A DNA stretch of 32,005 nt from Micromonospora wenchangensis (lineage in GTDB: Bacteria > Actinomycetota > Actinomycetes > Mycobacteriales > Micromonosporaceae): positions 1 through 32,005 of the forward strand of contig NZ_MZMV01000073.1 of NCBI RefSeq assembly GCF_002210435.1, written 5' to 3'. Positions 14,535-22,052 of this stretch are shown here, piece by piece (the stretch's first letter is position 1; every line of letters begins with the position of its first letter). Both the position numbers and the translations under genes were made by a program. Under the pieces are notes generated by a model. The model made no database searches, was not told where the DNA came from, and was given only the letters and a program-made list of their open reading frames with translations.

Positions 14535-15161
14535 TCAGCTATCCGGGCGGCGACCGTCGCGGGCGTAGTCGCCGTCCAGATCGTCGCGCGGCTCGTCGAG
14601 CGGTGGCTCGCCCCCACCGGAGCGGCCCTCACCCCGCCCCACCGGCCGTTCCGGCTGCCGCAACTCCCGCTTCTGCCGCCGCTGCGCCGCCGCGTCCAGC
14701 TCCTCGGCCAGCCGGGCCAGCTCCGAGCGGAGGAAGTCCCGGGTCGCCACCTCACCCAGGGCGATCCGCAGCGCGGCCACCTCCCGGGCCAGGTACTCGG
14801 TGTCCGCCTTCTGCATGGTCGCCCGGCGGCGGTCCTCCTCCAGCGCCACCCGGTCCCGGTCGGTCTGCCGGTTCTGCGCGAGCAGGATCAGCGGGGCCGC
14901 GTACGACGCCTGCAACGACAGCACCAGGGTCAGGAACGTGAACGTGTACGGGTCGAAGCGCAGGTCCGCCGGGGCCAGGGTGTTCCAGCCGAACCACAAC
15001 GCGATCACCACCGTCATGTAGACGATGAAGTTCGCCGTGCCCATGCCCCGGGCGATCCCCTCCGACCACCTGCCGAACGCCTCCGGGTCGAACCGGGGCA
15101 GCTTGACGCCCCGGGGCTCGCGCGGCTGGTCCAACCGCTCGGTCCGCCGCTGGTCAGCCAT
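14535..15161 (-). CDS. DUF1003 membrane protein (Rv1231c-like)
   Basis: 208 residues from the ATG at 15161 (a GTG at 15170 is an alternative). Two adjacent membrane helices (ANFIVYMTVVIALWFGWNTL and YTFTFLTLVLSLQASYAAPLILL) with the DUF1003 signature FDPYTFTFLTLVLSLQASYAAPLILLAQNRQ, then a cytoplasmic coiled coil (ADTEYLAREVAALRIALGEVATRDFLRSELARLAEELDAAAQRRQ) and a charged tail. The function of DUF1003 is not known to me. It overlaps the 3' end of the MgtE-N/CBS gene by 8 bases, so the two are translationally coupled. The same pair occurs as Rv1231c-Rv1232c in M. tuberculosis. Confidence 0.88.
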   Translation of the reverse strand: MADQRRTERLDQPREPRGVKLPRFDPEAFGRWSEGIARGMGTANFIVYMTVVIALWFGWNTLAPADLRFDPYTFTFLTLVLSLQASYAAPLILLAQNRQTDRDRVALEEDRRRATMQKADTEYLAREVAALRIALGEVATRDFLRSELARLAEELDAAAQRRQKRELRQPERPVGRGEGRSGGGEPPLDEPRDDLDGDYARDGRRPDS

Positions 15162-16458
15162 CGGAGTCACCGCCTACCGGCGTGCCGGGCAGCTCCGTCT
15201 CGTCGGTGCCCGGGGTGGGCACGGCGTCGCGGTCCCGCCAGTCCCGGGGCAGCGAGTGGTCGAGGACGTCGTCGACGGTGACCGCACCGACCAGCCGGTT
15301 GTTCCGGTCGACCACCGGCATCGCGACCAGGTCGTAGGTGGCCATCCGGCGGGTTATCTCCGGCAACGGGGTGGTCGGCCGCAGCGGGTCGATGTCGTTG
15401 ATCACCACCCCGCCGAGCAGGTCGGCCGGGGGTTCGCGCAGCAGCCGCTGGAAGTGCACGATGCCCAGGTAACGGCCGGTCGGGGTGGTCATCGGGGCGC
15501 GGGTCACGAAGACCTGCGCGGCGATCGCCGGGGAGAGCTGCTCCTCCCTGATCCGGGCCAGCGCCTCGGCGACCGTGGCGTCCGGCGGCAGGATCACCGG
15601 CTCGGAGGTCATCACGCTGCCCGCCGTACCGGAGGTGTACTTGAGCAGCTGGCGGACCGGGTCGGCCTCGTCCGGCTCCATCAGGTCGAGCAGCACGTCC
15701 TGCTCCGGCGGGGGCAGCTCGTTGAGCAGGTCGGCGGCGTCGTCCGGGTCCATCTCCTCCAGCACGTCGGCGGCCCGTTCCCGGTCCAGTGCGGCGAGGA
15801 TCTCCACCTGGTCGCGTTCGGGCAGCTCGCTGAGCACGTCGGCGAGACGTTCGTCGTCGAGGGCCGCCGCGACCTCGTTGCGCCGCGCGTCGGGCAGATC
15901 CTGCAGCGCGTTGGCCAGGTCGGCGGGGCGCATGTCCTCCAGCACGGCCAGCAGGTTGGCCGTGCCCCGGTTGTCGGCGAGGCCGCTCAGCCCGCGTACC
16001 CGGTCCCAGTCCACCTGGTGCAGGTGGCCACGGCGGGTCAACCGGCTGGTCTGTTCGCGGACGGCGACCCGGGACAACGACCACTCGCCGCCCCGGCTGC
16101 ACTCCATCGCCACGTCCACCACCGCGCCGGGCTGGCCGCCCGGGTCGAGCTGCACCCGCCGGTCCAGCAGTTCCTGGAGGACGAGCAGCTCGTTGGGACG
16201 TTTGGAGAAGCGGCGCAGGTTGAGGGTGCCGCTGCCGAGGACCACCGCGTCGGCGTCGATGGAGGTGATCCGGTTGATGGACAGGAAGATCCGGCGGCGC
16301 ATCGGCATCTCGGCCACCAGACCCACCACCTCGGGCGGACGCTGGGTCGGCCGGATCCGGGCGACCGCGTCGCGGACCCGCCCCACCTGGTCGCCGTTCG
16401 GGTCGAAGACGGCGACTCCGGCGAGTCGAGCGATGTAGACCCGGTTCGGCGTGCTCAC
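15154..16458 (-). CDS. Soluble PRC-barrel / MgtE-N / CBS-pair protein (Rv1232c-like)
   Basis: 434 residues with no membrane helix. Residues about 5-135 form PRC-barrel-like beta modules (VFDPNGDQVGRVRDAVARI). Residues about 150-275 are the MgtE N-terminal superhelix (ADLANALQDLPDARRNEVAAALDDERLADVLSELPERDQVEIL, MDPDDAADLLNELPP), and about 275-405 a CBS pair (SVMTSEPVILPPDATVAEALARI; PLPEITRRMATYDLVAMPVVDRNNRLVGAVTVDDVLDH). In MgtE channels these two domains bind Mg2+ and close the pore; here the channel is absent. A Mg2+- or nucleotide-sensing role, probably on the overlapping DUF1003 partner, is an inference. The GTG at 16458 is 7 bases after TAGGCT: leaderless. Confidence 0.9.
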   Translation of the reverse strand: MSTPNRVYIARLAGVAVFDPNGDQVGRVRDAVARIRPTQRPPEVVGLVAEMPMRRRIFLSINRITSIDADAVVLGSGTLNLRRFSKRPNELLVLQELLDRRVQLDPGGQPGAVVDVAMECSRGGEWSLSRVAVREQTSRLTRRGHLHQVDWDRVRGLSGLADNRGTANLLAVLEDMRPADLANALQDLPDARRNEVAAALDDERLADVLSELPERDQVEILAALDRERAADVLEEMDPDDAADLLNELPPPEQDVLLDLMEPDEADPVRQLLKYTSGTAGSVMTSEPVILPPDATVAEALARIREEQLSPAIAAQVFVTRAPMTTPTGRYLGIVHFQRLLREPPADLLGGVVINDIDPLRPTTPLPEITRRMATYDLVAMPVVDRNNRLVGAVTVDDVLDHSLPRDWRDRDAVPTPGTDETELPGTPVGGDSDG

Positions 16459-16491
16459 GGCCCCCAGCCTAAGCGCCTAATGTTTATCACC
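16459..16491. promoter_or_regulatory. 33-bp divergent leaderless promoter
   Basis: The whole gap between two divergent start codons is 33 bp. It holds AGCCTA (16466-16471; TAGGCT on the minus strand, 7 bases from the MgtE-N/CBS GTG) and TAATGT (16478-16483; 8 bases from the phzF ATG). Each promoter's -35 zone must lie inside the other gene's first codons, so the two polymerases should compete. Confidence 0.55.
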
Positions 16492-17361
16492 ATGTCGACC
16501 CTGGCCTACGAGATCGTGGACGTCTTCACCGACCGCCCGTTCGCCGGCAACCCCCTGGCCGTGGTGTTCGGCGCCGAAGCGCTGGCCACCGAGCAGATGC
16601 AGGTGCTGGCGATGGAGTTCAACCTGTCGGAGACGGTGTTCGTGCTGCCGCCGACCCAGGTGGGCGCCACCTACCGGGCCCGGATCTTCACCCCGACCGG
16701 GGAACTGCCCTTCGCCGGCCACCCCAGCGTCGGCGCGGCGGTCACCGCCAGCCGCCGTGGCCTGTTCCCCGCCGGGTCGGTCAGCCAGGAGTGCCACGCC
16801 GGGGTGCTGCCGATCGAGGTGACCACGACCGGCGCCACCCTGACCGGTGGCACCCCCACCCTCGGACCGGAACTCGACCCGGAACCGCTGCTGGAGATGG
16901 CCGGGCTCACCGCCGCCGACCACGCCGGTCCGGCCCCCCGGGTGGCCGGCTGCGGGCTGGAGTTCCCCTACCTGCCGGTGCACCCCGACGCGGTGGCCCG
17001 CGCCCGGGTCAACACGGCGGCCGCCCAGCGGTACGGGGTGGAGCACGTCAGCGTGTTCTCCTGGGACGCCGACACGCGCACCGCCCACGCCCGGGTCTTC
17101 GTGCCGGGGCTCGGCGTGCCCGAGGACCCGGCCACCGGCTCGGCCGCCCTGGGCCTGGGCGTGTGGCTGGTCGCCACCGGTCTGCTCCCCGGTGCCGGCC
17201 GCAGCGAGTACGCCGTCCGGCAGGGCGCGGAGATCGGCCGCCCGTCCGCCCTGGCCTGCACGGTGACCGCCGAGGACGGGGCGGCGGTCGGCACGACGGT
17301 GACCGGTCAGGTGATGCCGGTCGCCCGGGGCGAGATCCTGGTGCCGCCGTTCGTCGGGTGA
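16492..17361 (+). CDS. PhzF-family isomerase
   Basis: 289 residues with the two-domain diaminopimelate-epimerase-like fold. Family blocks: YEIVDVFTDRPFAGNPLAVV, the catalytic Glu at E47 in FNLSETVF, RIFTPTGELPFAGHPSVG, and EDPATGSAALGLGVWL. PhzF proper isomerises an intermediate of phenazine synthesis; most genomic homologues have unknown substrates, and no phenazine genes are nearby. The ATG at 16492 is 8 bases after TAATGT; an in-frame ATG at 16480 would lie in that -10 box and is less likely. Divergent from the MgtE-N/CBS gene. Confidence 0.9.
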   Translation: MSTLAYEIVDVFTDRPFAGNPLAVVFGAEALATEQMQVLAMEFNLSETVFVLPPTQVGATYRARIFTPTGELPFAGHPSVGAAVTASRRGLFPAGSVSQECHAGVLPIEVTTTGATLTGGTPTLGPELDPEPLLEMAGLTAADHAGPAPRVAGCGLEFPYLPVHPDAVARARVNTAAAQRYGVEHVSVFSWDADTRTAHARVFVPGLGVPEDPATGSAALGLGVWLVATGLLPGAGRSEYAVRQGAEIGRPSALACTVTAEDGAAVGTTVTGQVMPVARGEILVPPFVG

Positions 17362-17440
17362 CCGGGCCACCGCCGTCACCGTCCGGGCCGGCGGCGGCAG
17401 TCGGGTGCCGGGCGGGTGGGAGCTGCGAGAGGATGCGGGT

Positions 17441-17956
17441 GTGACGGACGAGGTGGACGCCTCCCGGTCGACGCCACTTGTCGACGAGGCGATGAAGAAG
17501 GCCGCCGTGGCCTGGGTGGGGGTCGGCGACGGGCCGGCGGTCGCGCTGTGGTGCGTACCCCTGGAGGGGTCGTTGTTCGTGGTCAGCGGGCCGGGGGAGC
17601 AGACCGCGCCGGGGCTGGCCGACGCCGCCACGGCCCGGGTGACCCTGCGCGGCGACCACGGCGGGCGCATCGTGACCTGGCCGGCGCGGGTGACCCGGCT
17701 GGCCCCGGGCAGCCCGCAGTGGGAGACCTCCGCGCCGCTGGTGGCGGCGAAGCGGCTCAACGCCTCCGGTCCGACCGCCGACCTGGTGGCCCGCTGGGCG
17801 GCCGACGGCTGCGCGCTGACCCGCCTCGCCCCGGACGGCCCGCCGGACGCCGGGGACGCGCTGCCGGACACCTCGCTGGCCGCCGAACCCCGGGGCGCGG
17901 CCGTGGTCCGGGCCACCCGCAAGCCGTTCCGCCTGCACCGGGTCCGCCGCCGCTGA
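17441..17956 (+). CDS. Conserved protein, possibly split-barrel flavin-binding fold
   Basis: 171 residues from the GTG at 17441. MKKAAVAWVGVGDGPAVALWCVPLEGSLFVVSGPGEQ, ATARVTLRGDHGGRIVTWPARVTRL and the short helix VAAKRLNAS are arranged like the beta strands of pyridoxamine-phosphate-oxidase-type split barrels, but no flavin motif is definite, so the assignment is weak. The C-terminus is basic (RATRKPFRLHRVRRR). GAGGAT lies 6 bases before the start, suggesting a leaderless mRNA. It stands between phzF and a transporter on the same strand with no overlap. Confidence 0.6.
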   Translation: MTDEVDASRSTPLVDEAMKKAAVAWVGVGDGPAVALWCVPLEGSLFVVSGPGEQTAPGLADAATARVTLRGDHGGRIVTWPARVTRLAPGSPQWETSAPLVAAKRLNASGPTADLVARWAADGCALTRLAPDGPPDAGDALPDTSLAAEPRGAAVVRATRKPFRLHRVRRR

Positions 17957-17964
17957 CCCCACCG

Positions 17965-18015
17965 GCCGTCGCCGCCGGGCACCGCTGACCGGCACCCCGC
18001 CGTCGCCGCCGGGCA
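17965..18015. repeat. 17-bp direct repeat, 34-bp period
   Basis: GCCGTCGCCGCCGGGCA occurs exactly at 17965-17981 and 17999-18015; the following bases are also similar (ccGCTGACC and gcGCCGACC). A small tandem duplication in the gap before the EamA gene. Confidence 0.55.
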
Positions 18016-18075
18016 GCGCCGACCCGCCGCCCGGCGTCCACCCGAGCGCCGCCGCCCGTGTGAGGATGACCCACC

Positions 18076-19038
18076 GTGTCCTCCGCCGCACCGCCGTCGC
18101 GTCCGCCCGTCGACCCGCTCACCGTCGGCGTCCTCGCGCTCGCCGTCGCGTCGGTCTCGTCGTCGGCCCCGCTGATCGCCTTCGCGGCGGCACCGGCGCT
18201 GGCCGTGGCGTGCTGGCGGAACCTGCTCGCGGTCACCGTGCTCGCCCCGTTCACGCTGGCCCGTCGCCGGGCCGAACTGCGTGCCCTGACCGTGGGGGCG
18301 GGCCGACGCGAGGGCTGGTACTGCGTGTTGTCCGGGGTGGCGCTGGCCGCGCACTTCGCCACCTGGATGCCGAGCGCCCAGCTCACCTCGGTCGCGGCGG
18401 CCACCGCGCTGGGCGCCACCCAACCGGTCTGGCAGGGGTTGATCGCCAGGTGGCAGGGCCGGCGGTTGTCGTACCCCGTCTGGGTCGGCATCGGGGTGGC
18501 GGTGACCGGCGCGGTGCTGGCGACCGGCGCGGACGTCGGCGTCTCCGGCCGGGCCCTCGCCGGTGACCTGCTCGCGATCGTCGGCGGGATGTTCGCCGCC
18601 GTCTACACCGCGTTCGGCGAACGCGCCCGCGCCACCATCAGCACCACCACCTACACCACCATCTGCTACGGGGTGTGCGCGGCGATCCTGCTGCTGGTCT
18701 GCCTGGTCACCGGGGTACGGCTGCACGGCTGGGGCACCAGCACCTGGGTGGCGATCGTCGGGCTGGTGGCGGGGGCCCAACTGCTCGGCCACTCGATGTT
18801 CAACCACGCGCTGCGCCGGGTGTCGGCGACCACGATCAGCGTGCTGATCCTGCTGGAGGCCCCCGGGGCGGCGCTGATCGCCTGGGCCTGGCTGGGACAG
18901 TTGCCCCGCCCGTACGCGCTGCCCGGGTTGGCGCTGCTGCTCGCCGGGGTGGTCGTTGTGGTGCTCGGCGGTGCCCGTACGGGCCGGCGTGCCACCCCGG
19001 CCGCGCTGCCCGCCGACGCCGCCCCACCGGCACCCTGA
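18076..19038 (+). CDS. EamA-family (DMT superfamily) transporter
   Basis: 320 residues, about ten membrane helices in two EamA repeats. Visible signatures: ATWMPSAQLTSVAAATALGATQPVWQGLIARWQGRRL in the first repeat and GAQLLGHSMFNHALRRVSATTISVLILLEAPGAALIAWAWLGQLP in the second, the classical drug/metabolite transporter ending. Such proteins export amino acids, nucleobases or small metabolites by exchange or proton coupling; the substrate is not predictable here. The GTG at 18076 is 8 bases after GAGGAT, giving a probable leaderless mRNA. A Pro/Ala-rich tail ends the protein. Confidence 0.9.
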   Translation: MSSAAPPSRPPVDPLTVGVLALAVASVSSSAPLIAFAAAPALAVACWRNLLAVTVLAPFTLARRRAELRALTVGAGRREGWYCVLSGVALAAHFATWMPSAQLTSVAAATALGATQPVWQGLIARWQGRRLSYPVWVGIGVAVTGAVLATGADVGVSGRALAGDLLAIVGGMFAAVYTAFGERARATISTTTYTTICYGVCAAILLLVCLVTGVRLHGWGTSTWVAIVGLVAGAQLLGHSMFNHALRRVSATTISVLILLEAPGAALIAWAWLGQLPRPYALPGLALLLAGVVVVVLGGARTGRRATPAALPADAAPPAP

Positions 19039-19153
19039 CCGCCTACCCGGCCACCAGGCCCGGTCGTCCGCCGCAGGTCCGTTCGTCGCTATTCCGCCCG
19101 AACGGCGGGCACGGGACCCGTCCGCACGTGAGAGTGCGGGGGGAGGTGGGGCG

Positions 19154-21358
19154 ATGGCGGGGCGCAGCGCGGACGACGACGACCGCGGCGGCACCGTGGT
19201 CACCCCGTCGGCCGAGTTCCCGCCGCTGGAACCGGCGGAGTTGGACGCCCTGCGCCGGGTCGGCGCGCACTGGCGGGTCGGCGCGCCGCCCGCCCTGCCG
19301 GTCGACCCGACCCTGGACCGCTACCGGAACCGCCCCACCCCGGGCCGGTTCAGCCGGCTGGCCCCGATCGCGCTGTTCCGCCCGGCACCGGGGGCGCCGG
19401 CCGGGCGGGACGGGCTGGTCGCCGCCGAACGGGCCGACCAGCCGGACTCCCCCCTGGGCCGGCGGCTCGGCCGGCTCCGCCGGGTGCTCCTCGGCCCACC
19501 ACTGGCCAGCGCCGCCGTGCTGCACGAGCGGATGCGCAAACTGGTGGCCCTGCCGGTGCTCTCCTCCGACCTGCTCAGCTCGGTCGCGTACGGGCCGGAG
19601 GCGTTGCTGACCGTGCTGGTGCTGGCCGGCAGCGGGGCGCTGGGCCTGGCGCTGCCCCTGTCGGCCGGGCTGGTGCTGCTGATGGTCGCCGTCGGGATCT
19701 CGTACCGGCAGACCATCCCGGCGTATCCGCACGGGGCCGGGTCGTACCTGGTGGCGGGGGACAACCTGGGGGTCGGCGCGGGGCTGACCGCCGCCGCCGG
19801 GCTGATGCTCGACTACGTGCTGACCGTGTCGGTGTCGATCGCGGCGGGCGTGCACGCGATCACCTCGGCGCTGCCGGGGCTGACGCCGTTCGCCGTGCCG
19901 CTCGGGGTGCTGGTGATCCTGCTGCTGCTCGCCGGCAACCTGCGCGGGGTACGCGCCGCCGGCAACCTGTTCGTCCTGCCCACGTACGCCTTCGTGGCCG
20001 CCGTGCTGGGGTTGCTCGTGGTCGGCTACCTGCGGGCGGCGGGCCGGGGGTTCGCGCCGGTGGCCCCGCCGGTGGTGCCGGCGACGGAGGGGCTGGGGCT
20101 GCTGCTGGTGCTGCGGGCGTTCGCCTCCGGGGCGGTGTCGATGACCGGCATCGAGGCGGTCTCCAACGCGGTGCCGGCGTTCCGTACGCCGGAGTGGCGC
20201 AACGCGCGCACCACGCTGGCCTGGATGGTGGCGATGCTGGTGGTCCTGTTCGCCGGGCTGACCCTGCTGATCCACCTGGCCGGCCTGGTGCCCCGCCCCG
20301 GCGAGACGCTGCTGTCCCAGCTCGCCCGGCTCACCTTCCCCACCGGCCCGTGGTACGCCGTCATCCAGGTGACCACCGCGCTGATCCTGCTGCTGGCCGC
20401 GAACACCGCGTTCAACGACTTTCCCCGGCTGCTGTTCTTCATGGCCCGCGCCGGTCACGCGCCCCGCCGCTTCCTGCACCTGGGCGACCGGCTGGCCTTC
20501 GGCAACGGCCTGGTCGCGCTGGCCGGGACGGCGGTCGTCGTGTTCGTGGCGTTCGGCGGCCACACCGAGAAGCTGATCCCGTTGTACGCGGTGGGGGTGT
20601 TCCTCGCCTTCACCCTGTCGCAGAGCGGCATGGTGGTGCACTGGCGGCGGCACCGGGGCGACGGCTGGCGGCGGCGGGCGCTGGTCAACGGGGTGGGCGC
20701 GGCCCTGTCCGGCCTGGTGCTGCTGACGGCGGCGGTGGCGAAGTTCACCGAGGGCGCGTGGGTGGTGGTGGTCGCGGTGCCGCTGCTGGTGCTGCTCTTC
20801 GACCGGATCCACCGGCACTACCGCACCCTGCACGCCGCCCTGGCCCTGCGCCCCCCGGACCGGGCCCCACCGCCCACGGCTCCCGGACCCGCCGCCGGGC
20901 CGCCCGGTGCGCCGGAGGGCCGGCCCGTCGAGGGCGAGGAACTGCCGCAGGAACTACGCCACCTGGTGGTGGTCCCGGTGGTACGCCTCAACCGCGCCTC
21001 GATGCGCGCCCTGGCGTACGCGGTGTCGCTGGGCCGGCCGACGCTGGCGGTGCACCTCGCCCCGGAGGACGCCGAGGCGGACCGGTTCCGGGAGCAGTGG
21101 CGGGCCTGGGGGGACCACGTCCGGCTGGAGACGATCGTCTCGCCGTACCGGGCGGTGGTCGGGCCGCTGGCGCACTACCTGGAGGCGCTGCACACCGCCG
21201 CGCCGGAGCTGGTGCTGACCGTGGTGGTGCCGGAGGTGGTGCTGCGCCGGCCGGGGCACCGCCTGCTGCACAGCCGTACCGGCCAACGGCTGCGCCGGGC
21301 CCTGCGCGCCCTGCCCGGCGTGGTGGTCACCACCGTCCCCGTCCACGTCCCCGACTGA
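19154..21358 (+). CDS. APC-superfamily permease with long cytoplasmic ends
   Basis: 734 residues, well above the 450-500 of simple APC permeases. A soluble N-terminal segment of about 130 residues precedes a core of about 12 helices: LVALPVLSSDLLSSVAYGPEALLTVL, TIPAYPHGAGSYLVAGDNLG, TAAAGLMLDYVLTVSVSIAAGVHAITS, FASGAVSMTGIEAVSNAVPAF, LLAANTAFNDFPRLLFFMARAGHAPRRFLHLGDRLAFGNG. This is the AA_permease_2 pattern found in amino-acid and KUP-like transporters. The C-terminal 180 residues (LRHLVVVPVVRLNRASMRALAYAVSLG ... VLTVVVPEVV) form a soluble alpha/beta domain resembling a UspA-like nucleotide-binding module. The ATG at 19154 was chosen for GGGGGAGG 7 bases upstream. Substrate unknown; a regulated K+ or amino-acid permease is plausible. 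Confidence 0.88.
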   Translation: MAGRSADDDDRGGTVVTPSAEFPPLEPAELDALRRVGAHWRVGAPPALPVDPTLDRYRNRPTPGRFSRLAPIALFRPAPGAPAGRDGLVAAERADQPDSPLGRRLGRLRRVLLGPPLASAAVLHERMRKLVALPVLSSDLLSSVAYGPEALLTVLVLAGSGALGLALPLSAGLVLLMVAVGISYRQTIPAYPHGAGSYLVAGDNLGVGAGLTAAAGLMLDYVLTVSVSIAAGVHAITSALPGLTPFAVPLGVLVILLLLAGNLRGVRAAGNLFVLPTYAFVAAVLGLLVVGYLRAAGRGFAPVAPPVVPATEGLGLLLVLRAFASGAVSMTGIEAVSNAVPAFRTPEWRNARTTLAWMVAMLVVLFAGLTLLIHLAGLVPRPGETLLSQLARLTFPTGPWYAVIQVTTALILLLAANTAFNDFPRLLFFMARAGHAPRRFLHLGDRLAFGNGLVALAGTAVVVFVAFGGHTEKLIPLYAVGVFLAFTLSQSGMVVHWRRHRGDGWRRRALVNGVGAALSGLVLLTAAVAKFTEGAWVVVVAVPLLVLLFDRIHRHYRTLHAALALRPPDRAPPPTAPGPAAGPPGAPEGRPVEGEELPQELRHLVVVPVVRLNRASMRALAYAVSLGRPTLAVHLAPEDAEADRFREQWRAWGDHVRLETIVSPYRAVVGPLAHYLEALHTAAPELVLTVVVPEVVLRRPGHRLLHSRTGQRLRRALRALPGVVVTTVPVHVPD

Positions 21359-21448
21359 GGGCGACCCGGCGGCGCAGGGCGGTCGCCGTCACGTCACGGT
21401 TCGCGGGCCGGCTGGGTGGCGGCGACTTCGATTACTGCCCATGCCCGA

Positions 21449-21616
21449 TCATGCGCTCCTGCTCTCATGCGTCAGGATGAGGTCGACAAGGAGGAGCGGC
21501 GTCATCGCGGCCGCCCCGACGAATGCCGCCTGCCAGACCGGCAGATCCGCGATGAATCCGACAACGACCAGGATCAGCAGTGCCACTGGATACGCAACCC
21601 GCCCGTGACGCGCCAT
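21449..21616 (-). CDS. Small membrane protein, 55 residues
   Basis: Two membrane helices (VAYPVALLILVVVGFIADL and AAFVGAAAMTPLLLVDLIL) with a short MARHGR start and an ESRSA end. The ATG at 21616 is 6 bases after TACAGT, matching the leaderless pattern of its neighbours, which supports it over the long open frame that continues upstream to 22105. I do not recognise the family. It lies in a patch of somewhat lower GC (21420-21960) together with a damaged regulator gene. Confidence 0.6.
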   Translation of the reverse strand: MARHGRVAYPVALLILVVVGFIADLPVWQAAFVGAAAMTPLLLVDLILTHESRSA

Positions 21617-21807
21617 GACCCGACTGTAGCGACCGCCGGCACCTGCGAGCACGCCGCGAACAGGTCCCCGGCGGACCGTCGAGCAATGCGTCGCCGGGGC
21701 CGCCAAGGAGAACATCAGGATCGTGGAGATTCGTTGCCGCTCCAGCAGCAACAGATCTCCACAGAGCAGGGTGTCTCCGCAGGGCCTGCCCGTTTCGACG
21801 GTCGGGA
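21617..21807. other. Gene-free stretch
   Basis: Between the small membrane protein and the GntR-type gene I see only the TACAGT box near 21623-21628 and no convincing reading frame. Base composition is lower in GC than the flanks, consistent with a degraded or acquired segment. Confidence 0.4.
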
Positions 21808-22014
21808 TCAGTCTGCCGGCACTGCCTTCACGTAGACGCCCTCGCCCTGGCGCCCCTCGACCAGGTCCCCGGTCTTGAGAACCAGCATTGCTCCCCGGAT
21901 CGAGCCGTAGGACACGTCGTATTCGGCCTTCAGTTCGGTGGTGGACGGAAGTCTGTCCCCACGGCGAGTTGGCCGGTCCGGATCTGCTCGCAGATGGCAT
22001 CCCGCGATGGCCAT
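21808..22014 (-). pseudogene. GntR-type winged-helix regulator with compensated double frameshift
   Basis: The 68-codon frame ends with an excellent GntR winged helix: GDRLPSTTELKAEYDVSYGS, then IRGAMLVLKTGDLVEGRQGEGVYVK. The part before it (GCHLRADPDRPTRRG) makes no sense. Removing one G from the run at 22001-22003 and adding one G to the run at 21957-21960 restores MAIADAICEQIRTGQLAVGD, exactly the missing first helix of the family. So two opposite one-base indels in G runs have scrambled about 15 residues while leaving the frame open. The product would lack the first helix of the DNA-binding domain and is probably inactive, unless these are assembly errors. Full small GntR proteins of this kind are about 70-130 residues. 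Confidence 0.65.
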
Positions 22015-22052
22015 GCCGGTCCCGGGGCGCAGCAGTCGGTGTGGGGGGCCGG

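Noticed and set aside
15025..16491. Long plus-strand frame extending upstream of phzF
   Set aside because: It is antisense to the DUF1003 and MgtE-N/CBS genes; only the part from 16492 has PhzF motifs.
16459..16491. Mg2+-sensing riboswitch (M-box) before the MgtE-like gene
   Set aside because: The gap is 33 bp and the mRNA appears leaderless, so there is no room for an RNA leader.
16477..19203. A 908-codon minus-strand open frame opposite phzF, the unknown gene and the EamA transporter
   Set aside because: Its translation is low-complexity Arg/Gly/Pro/His sequence typical of antisense frames in high-GC DNA, and the plus-strand genes have clear family motifs.
19043..20833. A 596-codon minus-strand open frame opposite the APC permease
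   Set aside because: Its translation is rich in His/Gln/Gly/Arg with no domain; it is the shadow of the permease.
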